From contig JBAIZL010000001.1 in assembly GCA_036971475.1 (NCBI GenBank), forward strand, positions 144,196,692 through 144,260,691: DNA of 64,000 bases, written 5' to 3'. The position numbers and the translations under genes were made by a program. Below the pieces are notes generated by a model. The model had not been told where the DNA came from. It searched no databases and saw only the letters and a list, made by a program, of their open reading frames with translations. Of the stretch, positions 12,431 to 23,600 are shown piece by piece; position 1 is the stretch's first letter, and every line of letters begins with the position of its first letter. This DNA is from Prosapia bicincta (lineage: Eukaryota > Arthropoda > Insecta > Hemiptera > Cercopidae).

Positions 12431-13577
12431 TTTAAGATGGCTTTCTTTATTTTTTAATGATTGTTCAAAGCTGTAATATTTTGAGAAGTGAGGTTTTGGA
12501 AAAAAAAAACATTTATACTACAATATCTCTATTTATCGATTGCTTTGATTATATTCTCTTATTCTCTGTGTGTTGTTCAAAGAAAATATTCCTTTTGCAA
12601 CCGGGAATTTTTCGTTATCATTTGAAATAATTAATATTGTTTTATGATGTTTTATTACTAACCAGTAACTCAATAAAAGTTATTTTTCCAGGATTCAAAT
12701 GCCTAAATCATTGGATACAACAGAATAACATTAAAACATTGTAGTAAATCATACAGAAACGTTTGAAGCAAAATATATTCATTCAATAAAGGTATTTTAT
12801 GCAGGCTTTTGTAGCGTCCCTAAAATTGTAACTGATAAATCTTATCAATACTATATCCATTACATTAATTTATTTACAATTGTGATTTTTTGATAATATG
12901 GTATTTCCTACCTCCTCTAAAATATATTAGGGTATATAACTTGGGTTTAATAACTTTGTGGTACGTTTATTTGATATATACTATGTTCATCACGATAATT
13001 TACATTTTGATTTTCATTTTCAATATGTTGCTATTGAAGTAAACTGTATTTATTGCTTCTATTAATAGTATTAAACTGCCACAATATATTCGAATTGCTC
13101 CTCAAACACCCAAGTGGTCCTTAAGCTATCCAGTTGCGTGTCACCTGCTTATGAAGCTAATCGTTTAAAACCATTTAATATTTTTATTATTAGCATTATT
13201 GCTAAAGAAAAACTATAGTTTATTGTCCTTATAAGTAACTCATAATGAATGTGATACTTTTTTTGTATTACTAATATTGTCAGAATTTACAGTAATAATA
13301 AAGATTAGAGCCATTTTTAATAACTACGATATACTGCAGGAAATACGCGTACTTAAGTAAAAATTAAACATAATTGGTTCACGATCAGGCATATCAAAAT
13401 TAACACCTAGGAAGAGCAGGATGTGGGTCATGTACGTAGCGTTTCAATAATTATATAATACAAAGTACGGCCATAATGTGTATAAGGTTTGAAGATACAT
13501 CCCAGTTAAAGTTTTGTGTTCATCAAGAAAAAAAAAGGAAATAATCATCTTAACTCAGGTAAAGCAGTTTAGAATTT

Positions 13578-13579
<2 letters not shown>
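12431..13579. other. AT-rich DNA, no gene recognised
   Basis: No convincing open frame, RNA gene or repeat family was recognised. Confidence 0.55.

Positions 13580-13637
<58 letters not shown>
13580..13637. repeat. (TA)n microsatellite
   Basis: About 29 uninterrupted TA units. The Ile/Tyr-rich open frame across it is a by-product of the repeat. Confidence 0.97.
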
Positions 13638-13644
<7 letters not shown>

Positions 13645-14929
13645 TTGTAAAACTAATAGCTTGCAACGACCTGATTATACATGTTGGATATTCTACAGGA
13701 AAAAAAATAAACTGTAAAGATGCTCTGTAATTAATTATATAATGTTGTGTCTTACAGTAAATCTGAGTCCAACTATCGAGACGACCCGGCTAATGTATTT
13801 TATAAACTAATAATTGAAAGTTGTAATAGTTATTTGGGAATGTTACATTAATTACAACAATTGTACCGTAATAGATATTTTCAACTTAAATCAGAAAGCC
13901 ATAAAATATTATTAAATTCATGTCATGCACTTGTGTTGTAACACCAGGAAATACGACTCATATCTTTTTTCTGCAGTCAATGTATTGGTTGTTTACCTGA
14001 GATCCTCTAATATCACTGATAGGTCCAACTCAGAAGATCCAAGCAGGATACCTAACGTAAAATGCTGGTGTTACTCTTATATTCGTATGGTAAATTAATT
14101 TTTCGTAAAATCTCTCCTATCGACCCCTGTTCTTCAATGAAGAGGCGTAACGTCTTCCTACCGTAGAGGCGGGGCTAATATTATGTTAGCAGATAGTGGA
14201 TAATAGGAAACAAAAGCCTTGTTGTTAAAGGGCAACTGCCAAATAGTTGAAACAATTTTAAGGTTATTTAATATAAGAAAGGGTTCATTTATTAAAGTGA
14301 AACATTAGGCGCTGTCGGTTAATAAAACTAAAATATTTCTTTTGAATATACACCTAAAATTAAAATTAATTTGCATTGATAGTTTTCCAAAATGTTTAAC
14401 GTTACTTTATTGAAAGGGCAATATCAGTGTCATCCCAAGGTTTTCGTTGGACACAATGAGAGTCACTGAGTGTGCTTACAAAAACCTAGCTATGTGGTCA
14501 TTATCGTGTTAATAAACCGTAAACTGTATAACAGTGATAATAAACTAAATACTTCCATACCATCATTATAGCTTAGGAGATACATATTAAAATACCATTG
14601 TTTTAGCCTTACATTGTTTTAGGAAGGGAAATTGGTCACCACATGAAGCAACTATTGTTATTATTGAGTGTTAGTTAATTTGAGCAAAGCAGTCATGCAT
14701 CTTAACCAACAAACAACATACACAAAAAAAATATAACAGCAAAACGTTTTATGTATAAATGAATTGTAATATAATTATCGTATTTAAAAGAGTCTCCAAT
14801 AAAACACAGATACAAAGAAAAAAACACCTGGTTTAATGTAAGAATCTATGCTTTGTATTATGATGTCGAAGAATGCTTAGAAAGAAGATTCTTTATGTAA
14901 CTGAAATTCCGTGACGTGTTATAAGAACA
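13638..14929. other. AT-rich DNA, no gene recognised
   Basis: It contains a GC-richer patch at about 14110-14200 with gtagaggcggggctaatatt. This resembles short G-rich cores elsewhere in the window (see findings). No coding potential was seen. Confidence 0.5.
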
Positions 14930-15110
14930 TCTCAATTTTCCGACATCACAATGAACCTTGCACACAATGCGTCTTCTTCCTCTCCTTTGCTTTTACATAA
15001 TGGAAAAGGCTTTAGAAAAGGTTTTACAGGCGATTGATTTTTATCCTCAACCAGAATAACTCAGGATCAGCAATAATTCTGGGATTGTTACTTTCCAAGA
15101 TTTACTGTTG
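14930..15110 (+). repeat. Dispersed repeat family R, copy 1
   Basis: It shares an ordered set of words with 21985-22125 and 23440-23600: a tccgac(a/t)tcacaat start, ctttgcttttaca, ggttttacaggcgattg, then ttatcc and aataactca. It is about 180 bp, non-coding and of unknown class. Confidence 0.6.
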
Positions 15111-15359
15111 CCTAAAGTAAACATTTAAAATATTACCTCAAAAATGCTAAAGATTTCATGCTGTAAATCATTTTATTCTTAAAATATCTACTAATGGTTA
15201 TTATGGAATTCAATAACGAATTATTGTAATAAAATAGATATACGTATTAATTTTGATAAATAATAAGTACGTATGTGTAAGAGAATTGTTTTGTAAAAGA
15301 TTTTGGAATAAAAAAAATTATGTTAGAAATCAAATAAAGTATATGTATTCATATAGGAC

Positions 15360-15660
15360 AAGCAAACATTGTTTTATATAATTGCATTTATAAAAAACCT
15401 GGTTGTTGGTATTTGGAAAATCTTTAGAAGGTAATCATCTCCTTCCTATGAAAGGATCAATGCTTTCGTATGGAAAATACATTCCTTATTCCTAGTTCCA
15501 CAATACATTATTATTAAATTTAGTACTACCTGTAAATTAGTATTACCTAATTTCACATGTCCACGCTGATGGTTCTTCATGGGAGGGGTTGTAACACTGT
15601 AATTAGGATAAAATATTATACGGGTTTCCACTATATTCCGTAAATATAAAAGTAATAAAT
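15360..15660 (-). repeat. Sequence downstream of the Penelope-like relic, repeated at 39085-39265
   Basis: The minus strand shares tttatcctaat-acagtg, acaaccc, gaagaaccatcag and taccttctaaagat with the plus strand at 39085-39265. It lies immediately 3' of the hammerhead-like motif of the Penelope-like relic, so it may be part of that element's terminal repeat. It could also be an independent repeat that the element landed in. Confidence 0.55.
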
Positions 15661-15692
15661 AAATAACAATAACCCTTACTACAAATATTCAA

Positions 15693-15741
15693 ACACCCTT
15701 GATGTACATTTCGCCAACACAGTTAGCATCATCAGCAGGTT
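15693..15741 (-). ncRNA. Hammerhead-ribozyme-like motif (degenerate)
   Basis: Read on the minus strand: core CUGATGA at 15735-15729, one unpaired U, stem II GCUAAC/GUUGGC (6 bp with one G-U, loop UGU), GAAA at 15712-15709, then stem III as the self-complementary octamer AUGUACAU (15709-15702), and C at the cleavage position (15701). Stem I is weak, with only A-U, G-C and G-C near the core. Hammerhead motifs with very short or palindromic stem III are known in Penelope-like elements. The motif sits at the 3' side of the relic at 15960-17190, as expected. Activity is doubtful because of stem I. Confidence 0.55.
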
Positions 15742-15959
15742 ACAAATATACTGGGACTAAAAAGAAACAGTACGCCTAAAATCGCGATGAGCTACTCCTA
15801 CTCCTCCGCCCAGCGACCAGTTTGTTAACCTGTACCAGCGCTGCACGTGGAGCAAGACCACACCTACCACTGACTTGTTGTGACAATTCTAAATTTAAAC
15901 TAATTACAAACTAATATAAACTAAAATTATAAAAAAACCATAAACAATAATAAATTATC

Positions 15960-17190
15960 ATGTCAACTTGAATTAAACTATAAATACAGTTAAAAATCAT
16001 GTATTTGGTCGTACAAAGAGAATAAACTAGAACCTGGTATTGGACCTTTATCACTTTTCATCAACAAATCGCCCCTAGTTTTAGAAATGAATATACTTTC
16101 ATAACTATTCAGCAACCTGTTGGAGAACACCGTTTTACCCACTTTAACACTATTTATATCCAATTCATGGCCATTATTAAGGATATTCAGCCACGCTGGA
16201 CTTATCATGTCTCCCATATTTAATATGGGCTAGATGTTCTTTAAATCTAGTTATAGTCTTTCTCATTGTCTGACCAATATACATTTTGTCACAAGTTTTA
16301 CAAGTAATGGTGTAGATTATAGAACTATCCAACATTTGAAGTTTATCCTTGGGATTTACAAATACATCGGTTAAACTATTAGGATTTTTATACGCAAATT
16401 AAAATTTTGGAAAATTTTGTCTAAACCATTAATAATAATATTGTCAAATGGTAAGGTTATACATTTTTTTAGGGTTATCTTCCGGTTGGAAGATGGTGGA
16501 ATCCCTCCTTAATTATCTAAATTTACATTTTCTTACAATATTATTTACAATATTAGGATCAAACCCATTAAATTGAGCTATAGATTTTCGCATATTCTAT
16601 TTCTTTAACTAGACGCTGAGGTGAAAGGGGAATACTCAGAGCTCTATCAATCATACTATTCAATGCCGCTTATTTATGGGTGTGGCTATGGTTGAAATCA
16701 TTTGGAATTAATCTATTATTGTTGGTTGATTTTCTATATATGTCAAACTAAATTTTAGAGTTGTTCCTAATACACATAATATCTAAAAAGGCTAACCTAT
16801 TATAGGCTTCTACTTCAAAAGTGAATTTGATCGATTGATCTTTACTGTTAATAGTACATAAGAAGTTCTCAATGCTAGATTTACTTAAATCAAACACAGC
16901 AAATATGTCATCGACATACCGTAACCAAACTCTAGGAAAATATGTAAGACTTTTTTCTAATTCTCTTTAAAATTCATTCATAAATAGTTCAGCCACAAAT
17001 TTTGATAGACAATTGCCCATCGCTGTACCATCTATTAGTCGATAATACTCATTATTGAATTGAAAATAATTTTGCATCATGCAAACCTCAGCAAGTTTGG
17101 AAAATTCCATCACTTTCTGTGGTTCCACATTAATTAAACCTAAGCGTTATTTTAAAATGTTTAAATATTTGTAGAAAGGATTATTTTTAT
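15960..17190 (-). pseudogene. Penelope-like retroelement relic (RT plus GIY-YIG endonuclease)
   Basis: The minus strand shows a reverse-transcriptase piece with DGTAMGNCLS, then WLRYVDDIFAVFD (the YVDD catalytic box, near 16910), then a conserved stretch with FEVEAYNRLAFLDI. About 450 bp later comes a GIY-YIG endonuclease piece: SIIYTITCKTCDKMYIGQT at about 16330-16270, followed by TRFKEHLAHIKYG. After a frameshift near 16190 the LNNGHELDINSVKVG segment and C-terminal end follow (15990-16217). This RT plus GIY-YIG order is diagnostic for Penelope-like elements, which copy an RNA template into the genome. It is 5'-truncated near 17190. In-frame stops (one just before the RELEK stretch at about 16968) and frameshifts show it is dead. 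Confidence 0.85.
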
Positions 17191-17759
17191 TTATTTATCA
17201 TAATTACGCTACTGTGCTCTGTATAAAATTTCATAAAAGTAATAACTTTATAGGGTTTGTTAGATACTGATATCTTGTTTAATAACTTATGAAACTATAC
17301 ATAATGTTGGGTGAAACTTGGAATCGAGGATCTTTAGGATATAAATGCGGATATTCCAGGCGATAAAGCCTTTAAGTCATCTAATAACCTTATTGGACGC
17401 ACATAAAAACAAGTCAGTGATAAAAGTATGAAAGTTTAAATTGCAACTATTCCAAACAAGTATTGTAGAATAGGTATGATTTCTTGTGACTAAAAGTCAC
17501 TAAAACTAATTTGGTTATTATTTTTCTATCTAGAAGTGAAAGCCGAGCTTAATTGTTTAGCCACAGCAAATCAATACGACGTATTATAAAATAGCAAAAC
17601 TCCACACATTTAATGCTTCGCATGTTATTCATAACTTAATATCATATTAAAGGACGTCCACTGAATAATATACATTCTTATGCCTAGCTATAAATAAGAT
17701 AAGTAATAAGAATTTTAAAAAAAAGTTATTTACTTCATAAATTATTATTTTCTTGCCTG
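17191..17759. other. No feature recognised
   Basis: AT-rich DNA upstream of the truncated Penelope-like relic. I see nothing assignable. Confidence 0.5.
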
Positions 17760-17890
17760 CATATATTTGTATACAATAACATAAATAGTACTAGTAAATA
17801 TAATAGTAAATAATGAGATTTGATGATTTTGCAGTCTTCCTAGGGGAATACATTTAGTAGACTGTTTTCCGTATACTATTATCTCTGTTT
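17760..17890 (+). repeat. Dispersed repeat, inverted partner at 38395-38510
   Basis: It shares the block tttgcagtcttcctagggg, followed by aatacatttag and ctgtt, and the flanking tagtactagtaaat, with the minus strand of 38395-38510. It is non-coding and of unknown class. Confidence 0.7.
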
Positions 17891-17988
17891 TCCACGATTT
17901 TAATGCTTATAAGGAATATTTACAAGCCCTTATTTTTAGTAATCACGGTTTACACTTACAACAATATGACGATACTGCCAGTAATAGT

Positions 17989-17990
<2 letters not shown>

Positions 17991-18063
<73 letters not shown>

Positions 18064-18082
18064 TAGATAGATAGATATATAT
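17991..18082. repeat. Compound (CT)n-(TA)n-(GATA)n microsatellite
   Basis: About 18 CT units, then about 17 TA units, then four GATA-like units, with no interruption. Confidence 0.96.
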
Positions 18083-18328
18083 ACGAGTATATAGGAATAG
18101 GATATTGGTGTGTTTGTGTGTAATACATTACTTAGAAAATATGCTTCCTTAATTTAAACTGCATTTTTGATAACGTTATAAGTGAATATAAGCCACTTTA
18201 CGTAACTTGGTCACAATCGTCTGGAATAGCAAAGCAAGTAGAATGAGGTACTCATGTACCTTCTGCAGAGGAGCAAAATCAGTGAAGAATGGTTTTCAAA
18301 ACAATTAGAAATATAAGATATATATGTA

Positions 18329-18329
<1 letters not shown>

Positions 18330-18382
<53 letters not shown>
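18330..18382. repeat. (TA)n microsatellite
   Basis: About 26 AT/TA units. Confidence 0.96.
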
Positions 18383-18385
<3 letters not shown>

Positions 18386-19164
18386 AATTTCAAACATAAT
18401 AATGATTTTGAGGACGGATTAAAATGAAAACTGTTAGATTAGTACTTGTTATAAATCATACATACTGAAGCAACACAAATTCGCTTTCTTAGATGCAGTT
18501 GTTAATTTTGAAAGCTGTAAATTAGTTGACGAAAGTTCCTAGACAAACATCCGATCGTATCTACTTCTCATATTGCAGAAGTTATATTTGTACCTGTACT
18601 ACAGCAAAACCCTTAATACTGATTTTAGTTAGAAAAGCCGTTAGGTATAAATAGATTGTTATTGGGACATAATGAAGTGTCTCCGTATATAGAAGGTAGA
18701 TTAATTATTTAATGCATTCAGAAAAAAACAGAAAAAATTGGGGTCTCCAGTTACATAGAACAAGTGTAAAAACACCCGTTTAACCGGAAAAATATCTTTA
18801 TAAATTATGTCTGTAGCTGATAATAAGTGAGCAAGTTGAAATGATTAACAGGTAAACCTATGCAGGCCATATAATGTCAAATTTGTAAACAAGAGCTAGC
18901 TAGAGACAAAATAGATTGGAGTTGAAACCATATTGCGAAATTGAAGTACATATCTTGCTCATTATTAACCAAAAAAATGTTCGTATAATGAAGTGGTTGA
19001 ACATTACAAAAGATTACCATGACCATCAATAAATAAATAGCATCGTATATCTGATGAATACGATTTTAAAATAAATAATTATTATTAGAAAAATTGTAAG
19101 CAAAATGTAATTTCCAAAATAAAGTGAATAAACAAATTACTTGATAATAATCAAGAACTATTAC
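18383..19164. other. No feature recognised
   Basis: AT-rich DNA without a credible open frame. Confidence 0.5.
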
Positions 19165-19165
19165 G

Positions 19166-19201
<36 letters not shown>

Positions 19202-19232
19202 TTAATAATAATAATGATAATAATAATAATAA
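19165..19232. repeat. (TAA)n microsatellite
   Basis: About 22 AAT/TAA units with two single-base interruptions. Confidence 0.95.
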
Positions 19233-19369
19233 AATAATTGCAAAGAATATTGATGTATACTAGTGGATGGTACTATATAATACCTGTAAATTATAAAATT
19301 TGTTTTTATTTATAAGAAATTAAATAGTGAAAGTTATCCAGAAGATAGCTAAACACCTGCCTCGCTCAG

Positions 19370-21660
19370 GGATAGGAGGAGATTGCTAAAATTACTCCGT
19401 AAAGGCTAGGACATGTAGAACAAGGCCTAATATGCGTTTCTAACAATAAAAGTAGGAAGACGAAGAAAGCACTGAATGGGTTTTACTTCTGATTCAGAAA
19501 AACATAATTATAAAGCCTTACAAAATAATGATAATACAAATTGTAAAGTGCAAATCCAACCTCACAAAACAAATAAACTCATATCCCGTAGGACGTATTA
19601 CGCATATGTACCTACTCTCAGATAGAGTAACAAAGAGTAAAGATCTGAAAAAAGTGCATTTAATTAATATTCCAAAGACTACAATATTCCAAAAGATAAA
19701 CTGCCATGATTTGATTACTTTAACTAAAATAGGTATTAGCTTGAGAATACAAAAATTGAGAGGTTAAAGATAACAAAAATGAACTACGGATTAAGTTAAA
19801 ATGAAAAAAGAGGATCTCAAAAGACAGGACTTAAAACTTAACCCAAACTACAAAATGACCTTTGCTAAATTTATTATAGATGATAAATTTATCAATGATG
19901 CAATGAAACAGTCAATGATAGATAAACCGCAAGTTCAGTTTATTGATATGAAGAAACCCAGACACTTTTGCAAAGTAATGATAATGAAAAAATCCTTAAA
20001 GCAAAGAGCAATAGATAACTTTCATACATATTATCATGGAATGGTTGCGGGTTATTGCAGCAAAGTGTCTACAGAAGCTACAAACCAATTTAGGTTTAAA
20101 TCAAATGTTACTTGTATTACGAACACGTCAATAAACCAGCATAATATATGTAAATTTCAAAATACATTTTATTTGTCACACCATACATTCTGAGAATTTT
20201 GCCCAGTGAAATTATGAATCATTAAAATGTCTATTACAATGAAGACTTAATGCTCGAAACAGATCAAATTAAAATCTCACAAGTTTCACAAAATAGAAAT
20301 ATTTTGTCAACGTAATAAAATAAATTAAATGTGAAATACTTTCTACAGGAAAACTTACCTAATGATCTAACCTAAATTCCAGAAATAAACTTCTTTCCAA
20401 TAGTAAAATTATAATATGCATAATTTTAAAATTTCCAAAAACATAGACTCAGACCATTCACAAATTTCGGTAACAAAAAGGGTAAACATCAGCAAAAAAA
20501 CTAATTCTATCCAATTTAACATATCAATTTAGAAAAGAATTTTTAAAAATTATTAGCAGAATAGAAAATTTACTAGGTATAATTTCAGAAGCAAAAGAAA
20601 TCATTTCAGTTTTGTATTGTAACGATTTGTTATAAATATTCAACGATTAGCACAGGAGAATCCTAATAAAATCTAGAGAAAACTAAAATGTGTAATCATT
20701 ATCTACGGACAATTATAAAACTTTCAGAAAAAAACGAAAGAATGCCATTAGCTACACCAAACAAAACTAGAATGAATCATCCTAACCCCTAATCGAATTA
20801 TTCATTGACGAAACTGAAAAAGTATTCTTTAGTTCTTAGCTCAGAAAACTACCAATATATAAACACACGTATTTTGTGTTATCGAAGTCCAAAAGAAGTG
20901 TAAAAAGGCATGTTTGGGAGTTACACCAATGAAAATTAGAGACTTTAATACAACCACAAACCATAAACAATGATCTTAAGATATGAAGACCCTTCTGGAG
21001 TCTCTTTCTAACCAAATAAAGGAGAATCCGATAAAACGACTAGCACAGATATAGTACAAGTCTTAGGAAATTATTCTATATACTTTGTTGGAGGTGAGAA
21101 AGGGTATTACAAACATAAATCCCAAGAAGTTCCTGTTTTCGAACTATTAACTTTGTAAATATTAAAAAATTGTAAGAAAGGCATTGGTAGATTTGATCAA
21201 TTTAATCAATATTTCATTTCATATAAAATACTTGCCTACAATTTTGAGAGTGACAGAAATTATAATGATAAGTAATCTCTCCAGAGCAATACATAAGCAA
21301 CCTAAGTATTTCCATATTTCCAACTATATCCAAAGTATTAGAGAAGATTTTTTTAACATATTGGAACAACTAATTGAGAACGGAAACATTTACCCCAAGC
21401 TACCTATTTGGCTTTCCTCATCTGAGCCAGTTCATATAATCAGAAGCATAGTTGAATAAACGGTAAAAGAAACGGTAGCGTTCTCCACATACTTTCTTGA
21501 TGTAGATGGTTAATACCTTGTGAAATGTTACTATGATCGATTCATTTGTAAGAATCATTAGTCAACTAAGTCGACATTTTCTCTGTTTTATATATCTAAT
21601 AGGTTTGAATAATTTATCTTTCGAATAAAAAGCTGATAAATGTGAAAAAATTAATGTTAT
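19370..21660 (+). pseudogene. Decayed jockey-type non-LTR retrotransposon
   Basis: A LINE relic read across frames. An SDHS stretch at about 20450 fits the end of an apurinic-type endonuclease domain. At 21184-21459 the 91-residue frame aligns with the start of a jockey reverse transcriptase: YLPTILRVTEIIMI matches the Y-P-x-W-K-x-A-x-I-I-x-I block, then a decayed P-x-S-Y-R-P-I-S-L-L region, then ENGNIYPKLPIWLSS for the I-I-P-x-H-Q-F-G-F-R block. Next comes YFLDVDG at about 21500, the decayed F-L-D-V catalytic box A. Two open frames upstream (19528-19767 and 19801-20193) are Lys/Asn-rich and occupy the ORF1/endonuclease position, but I cannot align them. Stops and shifts throughout mean it is inactive and old. 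The family call is from remembered consensus blocks. Confidence 0.6.
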
Positions 21661-21984
21661 AGTAGATATAACGTAGGAAAAAAATATTGTTTTCTAGATT
21701 AAATTATTAAAATAAGGACTCATACGAGTATAGCCCATACCACTATTATTATTATTTATAATAAATACGGTTGATAATTTTTTTATTTAATGATTTTATC
21801 ACGTTAGTAATTCTTTTGCACTATTTTATTATAAACTCTTCGAATTTTTTATTCATGTGGCGCTTACAACAAGTTTATATATTTTTATAAGGCTCTTAGG
21901 CAAAAGAATGTCTAATATCATTTTCTAGAGTGAAGCGCAATTTTTAACATCACTAAGAAAGAGTAAAACCCTCTCTTCCATATA

Positions 21985-22125
21985 TTTATCTTGCTTTACC
22001 AAAATCCTTTACTTAATGGATAAACCTTTACAAAGGGGTTTACAGTCGATTGCCCTTTATCCCGAATCACAATAACTCAACCACCAACAAGGTTTTGGGT
22101 TATTGTTCTGGATTGTTTTGCTAGA
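21985..22125 (+). repeat. Dispersed repeat family R, copy 2
   Basis: Matches 14930-15110: cttgctttac, taatgga, ggtttacagtcgattg, ctttatcc, aataactca and ttctggattgtt in the same order. Confidence 0.6.
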
Positions 22126-23439
22126 GAATTTATTTGTATTATATCATTAGGAATATGAGAGGGCATTTTTATTTAAGCTATGAAAATCGTAAAATACTTA
22201 TTATTGTGTAATAATGATACATATTAAACGTCAAGACAAGCTTTTACTACGGAACACTGAAAATAGAGAGATTATAGGTTTTGGAGAATAAGTAGATTTG
22301 ACGAAATGAAAACGTAATATAACGTTTGTTGTTAATTAATAAATGAGAGAGAATAAAGAAAAAATGTTTAAATTGGGGAAACATGCAAAAGGTTTTGCTT
22401 TAAAGTTAAAAGATCTGTTGAAGGTTAAACAAGCATTAACGTAAATCGTAAAACAGGCCTATTTTTAGAAGGTATAATGTTTTTTTTGAGAGAAAACCTA
22501 ATATTTATGAAACAAATAAGAAAACTGAATACGTATTTGGGAAATAATACTATTTGAGCGTATTTACAGTAATCGCTATTTATTTTCTCTAACAAATACA
22601 TAAGTTCTACAATTCATACTGGATATATGTTTGTCAAAAATATGTAGGGTTCTCAACGTGTTACATTTGGCACCAAAGGGTTTAATGGGTTAAATATTTT
22701 GCATATTTATCTAATGAGATAAAGCATAGTAATTAAAAAGAATAAATGAATTAATGTGTAAATTTATATGTCATTTTAGAGGTTTTGTCAAATGAAGAAT
22801 GATAGTTTTCTGTGACGTTTAAATTTGTAAAATTCTTTCATCTGTAATAACATTTAAAATAGATGTATAAATGAGAACAATATTTTTAATGACTTTCAAT
22901 TTAAATTAAATTTTTTTTGACAAATCATTTTCTTCTAGAATTCTAGCAATTGTCATAACTAGGATGCCTTTAAACAATTAAAGCCTCGGAGAACATAGCC
23001 CAAAGGGTTATTTCTCCCCGAGTTAGTTTTTTTATAAAGTAAGGTCCAGTTATTGGTTCTCTGGCAGATTTTTGTAAGCGTCAGCACACGGTTGACGTCG
23101 GTCACGATGCTCGTTCAACATTCTACTGGAGTTGGCTGTAAGTTCTGTGGGCGACGCTGTCGTCGTGATAGGAGGGTGCACCCGGGGTGAGGCCTATGCA
23201 GCGTATATGTGTGTGTGTTTCTTTGTGTGATTTTGTCTTACCGAAAACGATTAACGCTGTGGTATCCAATATTTGGTCTGATTGTCACTAGAAAATAATG
23301 CACACTATTTCACAAGCACGAACACCCAAAGTTCACATATATGATATACAGTTTTGCTGCATACTCCTTTTTTCGGATTTTGTAGACAAAACAAATACTT
23401 TATAGGGTAATGCTGGGTTTGTTATACCAGTAGAATAAT
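22126..23439. other. AT-rich DNA with one GC-richer patch
   Basis: Around 23060-23200 base composition rises sharply (including tgcacccggggtgaggccta). I found no open frame through it and could not assign an RNA family with confidence. The rest shows nothing. Confidence 0.4.
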
Positions 23440-23600
23440 TCTCCGACTTCACAATAAAGCATTCTTGCCAACATATCCTTGCTTTTATGCTTTTACAAAA
23501 TACTATTCTACATAATCATGCAGATACATGAAGGGGTTTCAAGCAATTGCCTTTTACGTGTAAATCATAGCTCATTATCAGTATTATTGTTTCAGTTTGT
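23440..23600 (+). repeat. Dispersed repeat family R, copy 3
   Basis: Most diverged copy: ctccgacttcacaata, ccttgcttttatgcttttac, aaggggtttcaagcaattgcc in order. The 80-codon open frame overlapping it (23479-23721) is not conserved in the other copies. Confidence 0.5.

Noticed and set aside
13514..13717. Open frame with a long Ile-Tyr run
   Set aside because: Created by the (TA)n microsatellite. The same applies to frames at 17943, 18211, 32084 and 62756.
19048..19080. CUGAUGA string
   Set aside because: No GAAA at a suitable distance and no stem II. Chance occurrence.
23100..23200. Possible U1 snRNA-like piece (cccggggtgaggccta resembles the U1 stem-loop II region)
   Set aside because: The match is short, and the U1 5' end and the other conserved parts are absent. 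Could be chance or a tiny pseudogene fragment.
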